DNA from: Enchytraeus crypticus
Taxonomy: Eukaryota; Annelida; Clitellata; Enchytraeida; Enchytraeidae
Direction of reading: 5' to 3'
DNA: 64,000 nucleotides
NCBI GenBank assembly: GCA_905160935.1
Contig: CAJHZI010000382.1
Location: forward strand, 144,501-208,500
Below, piece after piece: positions 1-11,603 of the stretch (positions within the stretch are counted from its first letter, which is position 1; every line of letters begins with the position of its first letter). Position numbers and translations under genes: made by a program. The notes beneath the pieces were generated by a model that was given only the letters and a program-made list of their open reading frames with translations, made no database searches and was not told the origin of the DNA.

Positions 1-16
1 ATGATTTCTTCTGTAG

Positions 17-94
17 GGATTTCAGCAGAAACTGGTTGAAAATGCAACTGACGCCATAGATGTAAATATTTATCCTGGAAAACATTATACGTAA
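17..94 (+). CDS. Possible terminal coding exon of an upstream gene (partial)
   Basis: A pyrimidine-rich acceptor (TTCTTCTGTAG) is followed by a 25-codon open frame starting GFQQKLVENATDAID and closed by TAA at 92-94. A polyadenylation signal AATAAA lies at 245-250, a normal distance downstream. No family is recognised, and the other two frames also close within about 60 nt. The reading rests only on the acceptor, the plausible composition and the poly(A) signal. It could equally be chance intergenic sequence. Confidence 0.25.
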   Translation, partial: GFQQKLVENATDAIDVNIYPGKHYT

Positions 95-918
95 CGTTGA
101 AATTATAATCACTTGTCATCGAGTACTATTCTAAACTGTTTAGATGAGTTGAAATGGCTCATCAAGTCACACTGCCGCATTGAAAGAATTTACGACGAAT
201 TGCCTTACCCGTGATGACATCGGAATACAAGGTATATTTATACCAATAAATTAACTGACTTTATTATAATTATAATCTAACATAAGTTAATGCGATTTAA
301 GTAGTTCAGTTTTTAATTTTTAAAGTAATTTCATTGAAACTTGAGTTTGTCGTTGACGCCGTGATAGCTTAATGAAACGGGCTAACTTTATTCATATTGA
401 ATTCATATTGAATTCATACTAATAGCTGCGGTAGATTTAGTAGTATTTCCAATAACACATTTTCTTATGCATTTACTGTATCATCTCATAAAACTGAAAC
501 TTAACATCGTTAAATATCAAACTGTATATTGTAATTTTTCATATGTAGCAGTATTTTGAACAGTTGAAGATTGTGATATCTTATGTGCTTATTGTTGTCG
601 TTAGATTAAATCGTTAATATTGTCCACAATTAATATTTGACCTTTTCTGAAACTTTAACCACTTATTGAAATGCAATAGTAGCAATACTGATTATTGTTT
701 TGAATAATAAATGGGAAGCTTCATAATATTTCATTACAGTTCCCTACTGTTGGTTTCTTAGCTTAGAATTTATAATTTTATCAGTAGTAAAATTTCTATA
801 ATTAAAATAATTATTCTTGGAAATCATAAATATTTAATTGAATCAATTTGGATATGATTTGTCATCTATAAAATATTTTGTCATGGTTTCAGATCTTTGA
901 AGACAAAAAAAGAAAATT
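95..918. other. AT-rich intergenic region
   Basis: No gene, repeat or structured element recognised. It would contain the promoter and 5' UTR of the gene beginning at 919, but no convincing core promoter motif is visible. Confidence 0.4.
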
Positions 919-1711
919 ATGATGGAATCATTGATATTTGCTGTAGCCTTTGGCTGTACTTATGTAAGTATAGAACTTTATGTTATAATGTAGCCTATGG
1001 CTGATGCTTCAGCATAGATCTGTCAAATATCGCGGGATATTATTTTAGTAATATATTGCCAGTGATCGGTACTAACACATTTCTTTTGTTAAACACTTTG
1101 CGATAGCTACTCAAATAGTGAGTTTAAGTCCAATGAGTTAAAACATTTTGGTTTTAGTTAACTCAAGTTAAAAAATGAACCTAATGAGGTAACGTTTTCT
1201 AACTCATTTCTAATAAAAAAAGTTTACATATAACTTGTTATTAAATGCAACCCATTTAACATTTTATAGTCCATCCTAAAGCTTAAAATTGTTCTCCATA
1301 TGGAAATAGTGAAGTTTATTTCACTAATTTCTTTGCTTAGAATATATAGAATATAATATATTCTTAGAATATATTTCTTACCTATTTCCTTTCAATGCAA
1401 GATCAACTTCACCCTTAATGAAACAATGTGTTGAAGTGTCACAAACTCCACAGAAAGCCAATGTTAACGTCACTTTCAACTCTTGAAAGTGATATTTCAA
1501 ATCATCGGCTCGCCAGGATTTGGACCCACTCATACTGTTCTGCGGTTGAATATCTTACTGACATCGCCACTGGCTCCAGTCTGATCTATCATATCTATCA
1601 CAAATGACCATTCTTCATTTATGAGCTGTCAAAACATGAGAAGCATGCTACAAGGCTGCTCTATAAAATGTGTATTTAATATCTATCTATCTGTTTGTCT
1701 GTCTGTTTGTT

Positions 1712-1747
<36 letters not shown>

Positions 1748-4700
1748 AATCCATCCATCCATCTATCCATCCATCCACCCACTCATCCATCCATCCATCC
1801 ACACATCCACCCATCCATCTATCAATCTATCTATCTATCTATATATTCAAACAATCCTATCAACTAGCAATAATTTTATCATTCTCAGTGAAGGGCCATT
1901 AAAATTTAAGTAATTTATGCCAATCATCATCTCCCATAATTATTTTGAAGGGAAGTAAGATATGTTCCTTTAATAAATTGTATAAACTTACTAAATTTCT
2001 GTATGATGCGATGCCACATTGTTGCATAGCGTTTGAGTCCTCACTGTGATGATTGTTGACTTGTATACTGTTTATATGCTGAATGCAGGCAGCAGCTGAT
2101 AATATAACACCTGATCCGAAGTCTCAGGTTAGTCTGAAGGAGTTGGCCATACGAGAGGCTAATGTCTTTAGAAAGATGAACTATGGAGAAGTCGACAAAC
2201 CCAGACGAGAGGGAATTCAGATAGTACGGGAGCATGTGAGTAACTGTTGACCTTAGTTTCATTTGATTAACTCTTCTACTGGGGATGTAAAAGAAAGCAA
2301 TTAATAGCCTCACTTACAAAACATATAATCCGATATTTGATAGTTTTAACCCTCAACAATGGATTAAAACGTGGATAGGTCTTAAACTTGTATACTCGTA
2401 TTTTCTACTCTTCATTCGGGGTATAGAAAGTTAACCTTTCGATATCAAAGGATTAAAACCCTGAGGTTTAGGAAGTTAAATGCTACTTTTGTTTAAGGAG
2501 TCAAATGATTAGTTGAGTAGCCTGAAGGACAGCTCTAATCATTGATTGAACTATATATTTTTGGGGGATGGCCTTGAAGTTAATAGCCACTCCACGCTTC
2601 TTAACAACAGAGGCATACTTATTCCACTAGGTGCAGCTAAATAAAGATTTACACCTAAAGTTTATAAAAAAACGTCAATACAAGTATAAAGTATTATATT
2701 TATTTAAAGGATAGTTATAAGAAATTAAAAAATTCAAAATTTCTAAGAAAATATATAAGAAATAAGAAATATAAAAGAGAAAGAAAAAAAGAAAAAGAAA
2801 GAAAGTTATAAGAAATTAAAAAATCATGGAAGTTATAAGAAAGTTATATGAAATTAAAAAATTAAAAATTTCTTCTCATTCAGCAGCATTTTGAATTAAA
2901 ATTCAAAATGCTGCTGAATGAGAAGAAATTTTTAATTTTTTAATTTCAATGAGAAGAAATGCTGGTTGTTATTACTGCATTCCTCAATTCACTATGGGAA
3001 TAAGATTGATGGGTGACCAACTATATCCACTTGCTTATAAACCTAATTCATACATTTTCTCTTTGTCTGTATCTGTTAAATAGATTATGCTAGATTGTGG
3101 GACTTTGCAATCTTAAGTATTTTGGATCAGCTGTAGTGAAGTAGTGGAAATTGAAAATATGATAGTAATATGACTGGATATTCAAAACGATAGCAGCCAT
3201 AATGCAGCTGGATTGTCAAATAAAATAGTTTTTCAACAAATATTATCAAATAAATTCTCTATGAATTTTTACTTCTGTTTAAAATAGCTTTTGACAAAAG
3301 AATTCATTTTATGTTTAACCTAGCTATAGTAGAAAATTCTCTCTATTCAAATCTTAATTTTATTGATATTTCTGGATATTTATTAATTTATTTTTCGCTA
3401 AGAGAAATATATACTTACTAAACGATAATAGATGTAGATGTAGATTAATTGTTATATACCCTGTATAATAATGCTTAATTCTAAATGTTCAAATTAGGAG
3501 TATGCTAACTTTTAACTATTATGTATTAGTACGAAAAACTGGACTAAAGAACTTCCAAATGTTAAAAGTTTTATCGCCTCAGAACTCTTTAAGAAAGAGC
3601 AAATTTAAGCAGCATTATGGTCGAGTTTTGTTGGCTGCTGGATGCTAAGGTTGTGTTTGTTTGTTGCAGGAGATGAAAAAGGTAATGGATGAGCAGAAAG
3701 AGTTTCTTTTCAAGTGAGTATTTTTATTTAATACTTTTATTGTTTTATTTGCAGTTATTTATTTAATACTTTTAATTTATTAATACTGGCTGGAGCCAGT
3801 GGCGATATCGGTAAGGTACTCGACTGCGGATCAGTATGTGCAAGGTTCAAATCCTGGGCTCGCACGTCAATAATATTGCTTTCGAGTGTGGAAACAGACG
3901 TTAACATTTGCTTTACTAGCTTTTACTTTTGCTGATTTATTTGAAGATCTTTATTCAACGCTTTTATGTATTTATTAGCGATGGGAATCGAACCGAACCC
4001 AAACTGATCCCTAAAATCTAGAATTTCTACCGAACACGAACCCAGACTCTGACCAAACCGAACCGAACCCAGACTCTGGCTGAACCCGAGCCGAAACCGA
4101 ACCCAGACTTCGAATTATGAATTTTTTTAAAATTTTAGTGTGCTACCTTAATATTTTTGCAGCCAAATTTACAAATAATTATATATGACATTCTATGTGT
4201 TAAGACTATCTGGAGTAAATAATTTTGCACCATATTGAAATATTCATAGCAATGCAATAACTTCATACTATTTTTTTTTTGTTCATAGCAATGCAATAAC
4301 TTCATAACTATTTTCGTAACTTCATAATTGATCTGAGAGTTTCAAATTTGAAACCCTAAGGTAAATTATGAAGCTTATTACTGGTTAGTTGATAGCAAAC
4401 GGTGTATATTATGATCATTTTTCTATGGAAGTACACGTGTTTACCAAATCATCTTTATTTGAAATTTTTATGTTACTAAATTGCACTTTGTCTCGGAAAT
4501 ATTGGATCAAATTTTAGCCAAGACATTTCTACGTAATTATTAACGTATCTAATATATAGGCCTATAGTGACAATAAAAATTTAAAAATTGGTGAAGCATT
4601 CTATTTTTTCGTTATAATCAAGGAGAATATTTCAGATACAATAATAAAGCTAAATATCTATATTATGAACATTTGTTGGTCAACTTGCAATATTTTAAGA

Positions 4701-6781
4701 AATTTTCAGGAATCAATACCGCTTCTCTCCTTTTTTCATTGTCATATTTTTACCCAGGTGAAAAAGTGTGGCAGATATTATGACTTAATAAATTTTTAAG
4801 CATATTTACCATAAACCATTTTAAACATGTTTGTCATAACCATGATTATTATAAGTAAAGTTTAACAATTGCAACACTATCCAAACCAAACCATTTCGAA
4901 CTCGAATTGAACTCTTGCGAGTTGGAAAGCAAGCCGAACCCGAACCCTTGTTAGAACCGAACCCGAACCAAACTTTCATTTTCAACGAACCGAACCTAAC
5001 CCGAACTCTGGAAATTCATAAAATTCCCATCTCTAGTATTTTTTAGCAGTTAAATTTTTATTGCTATTGCTGATTTGTATGGAGTTATTTTATCTAATGC
5101 TTTTAATGATTTATGTGAAATTATTTTAATTAATGCTCTTATTGATTTATATACAGTTATTTTATTTACTTTGCTAAAGTTGTTGAAATAGAGGAGATTG
5201 TGTTCACAATTTTTCTGCGTTAATATGAATTCTTGTAACAAAAATTTCAACAAGTTCTGTCGGACAAAACAAATGCTTGACAGGTTGTGCTTGTCTTGTG
5301 CTACCAAGCAGGTATCTTATGAAATAGCTGTTCCATTGTCAGACTACATGTCATTTGTTGTTACTACGTTTTAAACGTAATGTCAAATAACTTTGTTTCA
5401 TATAATAAATAGCGAATCTTGAAACATTGAATGACTAACTCCTCGTTAAACAGGCGTGTTTAAATTCACAAATTCCTGTAACTATCGCAAAAACTCTTAT
5501 TGTATAGTGTATTTATTGTTGTGATATTTGTTTTTATTGGTATTTGTAGCCTGGTGATGGTGCTACTTGCGGGCGTAGCTTCATTTCTCATCATCGCGTT
5601 GTGTGGTAAATTTCACTTCAAAGTCGTGACGCTAAGCTCCAGCTGGGGCTTCAATTCTCATGCCTCTCAACGACAAGCAATCGCAGGTTTACTATGATAC
5701 TGATATATCACAACAATTGTTACGTTAATATTAAAGCTAGTTAACGTCAGTTTCTTAACTCGAAGGCGATGTCAGTGACGGGGGAGCCCAAGATTTGAAC
5801 GCCGCACATACTGATCCGCGGTCGAATATCTTGCCGACATCGCCACTGGCTCCTGGCAAATTACAAATATAGTCATAATATCTATTAAAGTACAAGATAA
5901 TATTAATATTATTAAATAAAATTCAAATATATAATAATTAATATTAGCTAAGTTTAATGCTAATATTAATAGCAATTATCGTCATCATCTGCCTTTGGAT
6001 CCCAGTTTAGCTAGGGTCGGGATTCGAATAGACCTTCTCCACTCATCTCTGTGTGGTGAGGAAGTTTTGCATTCATTTTAGAACATGTTGTAGCAATTTT
6101 TGGAGCCTAGGCACTCATCAACCTGTGCCCTTTCTGATGTTAGTTTGCATATTATTGCTTTGTCGTATCTTAGCGCTTTGTGTGATCCAATATAAAGTTA
6201 TAATGGAGTATAAATATAAGAATATAAGGTTACTTTTTGGGTTAACAATTTAATTTTTTTTTTGAATTCTTTCTCAAGTGTTAGGTATATCAAAATTTGT
6301 TAACATGGAGTCTGTTGTTGTATTCACTCTTTTTCACACCGTTATTTTGCATTGAACTTCACTTAGAAATATTTCTGCAAATTAATTATGCATTTAATGG
6401 TATGACTTTCTTCAGGTATGACATGATTGATTGTTGCTTATTTTATACAATACGCATATATTTGACGTCCATATTACAAAAAGGTGATGTCTTTTTGTCA
6501 TTATTTTAGTGTCAGATGAATGCCCGGTGGCCGATCATGAACGACCTCAGTACACTGCTGAATCAGTGTCGCTAATGATCAATTCTAACATCAATGAAAA
6601 TTCACGGGACTATTTCTTAACTATTCACCAGATGTCGCCAGCAGTCGGCACTCCGCCTCCGTCCTATACTGAAGTAATACAACTCTGTGATCCCTCTCTA
6701 CCGACCTACGACGAAGTGGTCGGCTCTTCAGATCCGCCGGTTTATTGTTTTCAGTCTTGTCCTAACACCGTCTTCATATAA
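919..6781 (+). CDS. Five-exon gene for a small single-pass membrane protein with two cytoplasmic PY motifs
   Basis: Exons 919-963, 2089-2235, 3670-3713, 5550-5605 and 6510-6781 have GT-AG borders and matching phases (0, 0, 2, 1). They sum to 564 nt, or 187 aa plus stop. Residues 1-15 (MMESLIFAVAFGCTY) look like a short signal peptide. Residues 16-79 are a charged, probably extracellular segment. Exon 4 encodes almost exactly one membrane helix (LVMVLLAGVASFLIIAL, about 80-96). Exon 5 encodes a cytoplasmic tail of about 90 residues with PPPSYTEV and LPTYDEV. Both fit the PPxY/LPxY class that binds WW domains of Nedd4-type ubiquitin ligases and related adaptors. A role as a ligase-recruiting or trafficking adaptor is inference. 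I recognise no orthologue; the layout resembles adaptors such as Commissureless or Ndfip only in plan. The ATG at 919 is followed directly by a second ATG, so either could start. Confidence 0.7.
1506..1582 (-). repeat. tRNA-derived SINE, family A, fragment
   Basis: Read on the minus strand it begins CTGGAGCCAGTGGCGATGTC and carries a degenerate B box (GGTCCAAATCC). It matches copies at 3787, 5728, 35712, 49862 and 56767. Only the tRNA-like head is present. Confidence 0.7.
1681..1848. repeat. Compound tetranucleotide microsatellite
   Basis: Runs of TCTA, TCTG and CATC units follow one another. All three frames stay open here only because the period is 4 nt and the units lack stop codons. It lies in intron 1 of the membrane-protein gene. 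Confidence 0.9.
2851..2946. repeat. Perfect palindrome, 47-bp arms
   Basis: The arms at 2851-2897 and 2900-2946 are exact reverse complements around a 2-nt spacer (AA). The core reads CAGCAGCATTTTGAATT on the left. It lies in intron 2 of the membrane-protein gene, after an A-rich tract. Confidence 0.9.
3787..3930 (+). repeat. tRNA-derived SINE, family A
   Basis: The head GGCTGGAGCCAGTGGCGAT is followed by a good RNA polymerase III B box (GGTTCAAATCC), then a tRNA-unrelated body ending GTTAACATTTGC. The same order recurs at five or more other places in this window. It sits in intron 3 of the membrane-protein gene. Confidence 0.8.
3977..5035. mobile_element. Nonautonomous hAT-like DNA transposon, about 1.06 kb
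   Basis: The left end TAGCGATGGGAAT and right end (reverse complement TAGAGATGGGAAT) form short terminal inverted repeats. Flanking 8-bp sequences GTATTTAT (3969-3976) and GTATTTTT (5036-5043) match at 7 of 8, as expected of a hAT target-site duplication. Both subterminal regions are packed with CCGAACCC-type repeats, and the 800-bp centre is AT-rich with no transposase. hAT assignment rests on TIR style, 8-bp duplication and subterminal repeats. It was mobilised by an enzyme encoded elsewhere. Confidence 0.75.
5728..5853 (-). repeat. tRNA-derived SINE, family A
   Basis: Reverse copy of the family with head GGAGCCAGTGGCGATGTCGG, a B-box-like element (GTTCAAATC) and the GTTAACGT-type tail. 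It follows the transmembrane exon of the membrane-protein gene. Confidence 0.75.
5983..6185 (-). repeat. GAT-tailed dispersed repeat
   Basis: One of at least nine copies of an element of about 290 bp. On its sense strand it begins near GTTGTGTCCGGGTT and ends GGGATTCAAGGGAAG followed by (GAT)n. No convincing A and B boxes are seen, so the SINE label is uncertain. This copy lacks the 5' part. Confidence 0.75.
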
Positions 6782-8767
6782 CCCAATAATTTGATCATCT
6801 TATGATCTTATAACCCAATCTTTGATCATGTTATGTGCAACATATTTGTTATTAATCTTTTTAAGGTAACAATACACTGGCTGGTCCAAATTGTTTGTCT
6901 ATGTTATGTCCTATGTTTGATCATTATTGTAGTATATCATTCTGATGCATCTTTATGATATGCTAAGGTTAAACTTTTGCAAAATGCATACTGAACTATG
7001 CTACAAAATACATGCTTTTGCATGTCAGACAAAGCAAATATTAAACTCAGTGTATACACATTGTGTGAAAAAAACTAAATATTGGTATTGCTTTAAGTAA
7101 TGCAGAACTGTCGTTTGTGGGGATTCATTTGTAATTCTTTTCTACAATAATCAACGATATATAATTGCGAGTTTTCTACTACATTTAGGAATAGCTTGGA
7201 GATCGTTCAGCTGAACTGGTTTTGTAAAAAAAAGAATATTAATTTTGTCAGTTACAATGACAATTTAATCTCTCTGAACCAAATTTTCTAAATTTGGCTG
7301 TTTCGTTTATTTCTTAGTGAGACAGACCTCTCAGCAGAATTATGACACGAGCCTTCAGCCTTGCTGCCAGAGTACGAAGGCATTTCCAGATAGTATGCAT
7401 TATTAGCATTCCTTGCGCTGTGGAATATTTTCAACAAAATTATATGTAGGCCTATTGCTTCATAGAATTGACAGTCGCTTTATCAATAATCAATGATTCA
7501 ATCAATAAGAGTTTAACGTCCGATTCCTCGCCATAAGACTATGTTAGGGACGTCATAATCTTAACATAACAACATAACATAGCAACAATTAGAGAGCTAT
7601 AGGCATCAATGACAACATCGAGCACTATCGAGTCAAAATCAAGCCGGCGAGCAATATAAAACTTAAACTGGAAGCCATGCACGAGGCGACCTTGACCTTC
7701 TTACGTCTTTACTGGATGCGAACTTTATGTCCTTTAAGTTATTTATGGTAGACACAGTATATACAATGTATATACTGTGTAGATGTTAATGAAATTTATC
7801 ATTTCTACATAGGCCTGTTGCTTCACTAAGATACTCTAATTTAGCTGGCTGGTCCAGTTTGTTTTCTCTTGTGATGTCTACTGTACTTTTAGAGCATTTT
7901 ATGTTTTGATTTCCATGAAATTATATTTTATATATTCAGTTGTATTAGGTAAATGTAAAGCTTTATAAGTATTTTTCAGTTATGTAGGTTTACTTGGTAT
8001 GATATGATAAATCATATTCTTATTAGTGTTTTTGCTAAACTGTTTGTAAATTATGAATCTGAAGTTTAACATTACTTCTTTTGAATGTAATTTATTTGAA
8101 CCAACTGTTCGTTGTTGTCTTCTGGAATATATTATATTAATTTACTACTATTGTATTTTTAATGTGTCTAAGTAGTACACAAAATAATCGTATTTGCTTA
8201 CTGGTTTATTTCCTGATATAATTATAAAAAATCATTTTACAGCTTCTCTTTATTTTGATATTCTATATACATGTTTATTCCGAGTTTTTTTCAATGAGAT
8301 GTTGAAAAATATTAGTAACGTTTATACGATGATTTTACTACGGGAGAAATGTACTGTCTGCAGATGCAATATAGTTGTTTCAAAGGCTTTTTAAAATTTT
8401 TGTTGCAAACAGTTTTATAAGTAAATCTCTCATTGTGCAGTATTAACGCTGTGATACGTGTGTTCGATCTACTGTCCGCCATTTTGTATAGTTTTTAAAT
8501 ATTCTAAAATTGTACAGTATTCTTTAGACTTACGTAGCGAAATGTGTCGTACTTTGAATGTATTTGCTTATTCTACGTAGTGTAATATTTTTTTCTAATG
8601 AGTTAACGTTTTGATGTTTTTCAGTTTTCGTTTACTAAAACGTTAATGCAGATAATTTGCCGGCTGAATTTACTAAAACCAATTGACGTACATGTATAAT
8701 GTATCTTGTGTTGTTCGAGATGACTCTGATATAGAGTAGTAGTATAATGATATGAAGGATATCTAGT
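6782..8767. other. Downstream region without recognised gene
   Basis: This probably includes the 3' UTR of the membrane-protein gene, but no poly(A) signal is convincing close to the stop (an ATTAAA is near 7029; AATAAA at 8991-8996 is 2.2 kb away). A short inverted repeat around TATACAATGTATA lies near 7750. The remainder is AT-rich and featureless apart from the dispersed repeat at 7495-7660. Confidence 0.4.
7495..7660. repeat. Two adjoining short dispersed repeats
   Basis: 7495-7560 carries the minus-strand form of a repeat whose sense end reads GACGTCCCTGACAT ... ACGTTAAA. It recurs near 11920, 28460, 31540, 35310 and 54888. 7565-7660 carries the 'GACAACATCGAGCACT' repeat, also seen near 12970, 13390 (reverse), 14152 and 31890. 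Confidence 0.65.
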
Positions 8768-8900
8768 ACATCATCACCAGCTTCCCTTTAATCCCAGTTG
8801 AGCTAGAGCCGGGATACGAATAGACCTTCTTTTGAAGTTTTTCCATTCATTTAAATTTTGTAGCAATTTCTGGAGCCACGTGGAGGACACGCACGGGGAA
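8768..8900 (-). repeat. GAT-tailed dispersed repeat, fragment
   Basis: Begins ATCATCACCAGCTTCCC and continues with the ATCCCAGTTGAGCTAG... block shared with the copies at 5983, 12740, 41104 and 54422. Confidence 0.7.
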
Positions 8901-9282
8901 AGGGTATCTAGTACAAGTTACATTTATCAATTTATCATTAATTTGTCTCTTAAATCTTAACTTTTTGCTGTTGGCTTATGCAATTTTATTAATAAACTTT
9001 ATAATATTATAAAATTCAGATTTGAAATATGAATCGTCGATAGATATTATTAAGTGACACGAGTGGCTAAAGTTTTACCATATCATATAGCCTACACGTG
9101 GATACAAAAATTTATTTAAAGTTAAGAGCTTTAATTACTGATCCGTCTAATATAAATGACAATGGCATCAATCAATTGATAGCCTGTTGTAAAAAAGATC
9201 AGATTCGTTATGATATTCAGGCAAGTTTAACCCTTAAATACCCACTTGTGTAAGCTAAACACCCACTTTAGATGTTTCAATA
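8901..9282. other. AT-rich stretch, nothing recognised
   Basis: No exon-like or repeat-like sequence seen apart from an AATAAA at 8991-8996. Confidence 0.4.
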
Positions 9283-9512
9283 GGGCAGCAGTTAGAGTCG
9301 TTAGGGTTGCTTTATGAAGTTTTAAATGATAAATCCTGAGGTGAATTGAGCTCTCCTGGATTCGATTCCCAGCCACACTAAACTGAGAGTAAAGTCTCGG
9401 ACATTCTCAGAACTGTTTGACGGAAAATGGACTAAGTTGCCTAGCGGTTTAAACATACGTGGTATTAAAAGTGATAGATATCAACATAGTTGATTATTTC
9501 TCTATAATATGT
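9283..9512 (+). repeat. tRNA-derived SINE, family B
   Basis: Matches the better copy at 52512-52728. It has a degraded A box near 9288, a B-box region reading GATTCGATTCCCAGCC, and a body ending ATTAAAAGTGATAGATATC. It borders the minisatellite that starts at 9520. Confidence 0.75.
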
Positions 9513-9519
9513 ATTATTA

Positions 9520-9848
9520 TTTCTCGCTCACATCACTTAAACACCTCTCACATCACTTAAACACCCACCCTTGTCACTTAAGCAACACTCATGTCACTTA
9601 CACACCACTAACGTCACTTAAACACCACGCATGTCACTTAGACACCCTCTCACATCACTTACACACCACTAACGTCACTTAAACACCCCCTCACGACACT
9701 TAAACACCCTCTCACGTCACTTAAACACCCACTCACATCACTTAAACACCCTCTCACATCACTTAAACACCAACACACATCAATTAAACACCCACTCACG
9801 ACACTTAAACACCCTCTTACGACACTTAAACACCCTCTCACGTCTCTT
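9520..9848. repeat. Minisatellite, about 20-bp unit, interrupted by a transposon
   Basis: About 16 copies of a unit around CACTTAAACACCCTCTCAC. The array stops at 9848 where the piggyBac element begins and resumes at 12130 for roughly three more units to about 12195. The transposon therefore inserted into a TTAA within a pre-existing array; the unit itself carries CTTAAAC. Confidence 0.9.
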
Positions 9849-10110
9849 AACCCTCGGATGCAGAACCCCTGGGTCACCCCTGACCCGGGACTCGCATTTT
9901 GCCCTATATTTTTTAACGCTACAAAATAAAAACTTGTCCGTCTAGGTATTCCTCATTCAATCTATTTTGCATAGGTATATATATATGTTAAATTGTTTTG
10001 CATCTATTCCCTACTCAGTTGCTAACTGAAATGGAGAGGTCATAGGTCGTCTTATCGAAATTCCGTGCGATAGTGTTATGGTAATGGGATCTGTTTGATT
10101 TATATAGTCT

Positions 10111-10474
10111 GACCTATAGGGGCCTATAAAGCTAAGGTTCTCTAGGCTCGTTAGGTCATGTGACTCATGTCAAATTATTGTACATATTATGTACAATAAT
10201 TTGATACGAGTCACATGACCTAACGGATTAGTGGAATCTTAACGGATTAGTGGAATCCAAAACTTAATTCCATATCGATAAGCTAGGATTCTCTAGGCTC
10301 GTTAGGTCATGTGACTCATATCAAATTACTGTACATATTATGTACAATAATTTGATACGAGTCAAATGACCTAACGAATATCAAATTATTGTACATATTA
10401 TGTACAATAATTTGATACGAGTCACATGACCTAACGAGCCTAGAGAATCCTAGCTTTATAGGCCCCTATAGGTC
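10111..10474. mobile_element. Foldback (MITE-like) insertion inside the piggyBac element
   Basis: The left end GACCTATAGGGGCCTATAAA and the right end are exact reverse complements. The interior holds nested palindromic blocks, each reading TTGTACATA then TATGTACAA, flanked by GTCACATGACCTAACG-type sequence (about 10155-10232, 10305-10372 and 10378-10440). No coding capacity. Possible 3-bp duplication TCT at both flanks. It could fold into one long hairpin or several smaller ones. Confidence 0.8.
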
Positions 10475-10504
10475 TCTTTACGCAGAATTTGGTCCAAGAA
10501 ATAT

Positions 10505-11603
10505 GTGAAAAATCCCATATTCCCAGCTTTCATGTCAGGATGGAGGTTTGCTGAAATACTTTCGGTTTTTCGATTTGATGACAAAGATACTATAGGAGAA
10601 GAGCAGTTGATAAGTTTGCACCCATCAGAGTCTTGTGGAATTCCTTTACTGAACAATGTTGATCTTTCTACACACCATCAGCTTACTTGACAGTCGATGA
10701 ACAGATATTAAGGTTTAGAGGAAAATATCCTTTTCGACAGTATAACAAGTCTGAGCTTGATCGATATGGAATTAAGTTTTGGATTAGTGCTGATACAGAA
10801 ACGTATTATTTATTCAATCTCAAACCATATCTTCGGCGGGAGGAAAGTGCAAGAACTCAACCTCTAGGTTCAGAGTTTGTTCTCAGACTCCTGCAACCAA
10901 TTGAGCAAGCTGAAAGAAATGTCACGAGCGACAACTTCTTTACAAGTACACATCTGGCTGACAAACGGTATGAGAAGAAGTTGACAATTTTTGGTACTGT
11001 CCGAAAAGTAACCGTAACATTCCACAAAATTTTTAGCTATTAGGTCTAGAGAGGCTGGTTCATCATTGTTTGCTTTAAGTGAAGCAAAACAATAGTGTCA
11101 TATGTTCCTAAGTGTAACAGAGCAGTTGTTCTTCTCTCTACAATGCACAATGACGATAAGATTGATGGAAACACCAACAAACTTGAAATGATCACGGATT
11201 ATAATGGAACGAAAGGAGGTGTTGGCAGTGTTGACCATCTCTGCCACCGATATACTGTGAAGCGGTTAACTCGTCGTTGGCTATTGTCCATTTTCTATGG
11301 ACTTCTTGATAGTGCAGCAGTAAATTCATTCATTGTGTTTTTCCATAACAAGCCTGATTTTCATTCCAAGGAAAGTTGCAAGCACACGATGTTCATTGAA
11401 ACATTGGCGATGTACTTGATGAAGCCACAACTGCAGTATCGACGGGATAATGCTTAGGGCTTATCTGATCGTATTCGTTTATCCATGAGTGCCGTTGGCT
11501 ACACCTGTGCCAGTCAACCTAAACCACCACGGCAAATGTCGACAAGATCCGCAGCTCGTAAGAGAAAGATACCCTGCCGCAATAGACAGGAAAGTGATCA
11601 CTG
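10505..11603 (+). pseudogene. piggyBac transposase remnant
   Basis: Three consecutive blocks match the piggyBac DDE transposase in order. 10505-10690 holds FPAFMSGWRF...VFRFDDKDT. 10687-11043 holds TVDEQILRFRGKYPF (first catalytic Asp) and VTSDNFFTS (second Asp). 11095-11457 holds MITDYNGTKGGVGSVDHLC (third Asp) and RWLLSIFYGLLD. A basic C-terminal stretch follows the TAG at 11455-11457, to a TGA near 11603. The blocks are in different frames, one is separated by stops, and the usual N-terminus of over 100 residues is absent; the foldback insertion sits just upstream. Confidence 0.85.

Noticed and set aside
1621-1913. Three overlapping open frames rich in Ser, Ile, Pro, His
   Set aside because: All three frames of one TCTA/TCTG/CATC microsatellite.
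919-6781. Orthology of the PY-motif membrane protein to Commissureless or Ndfip
   Set aside because: Only the general plan agrees. Ndfip has three membrane segments, and no sequence beyond the PY motifs matches what I recall.
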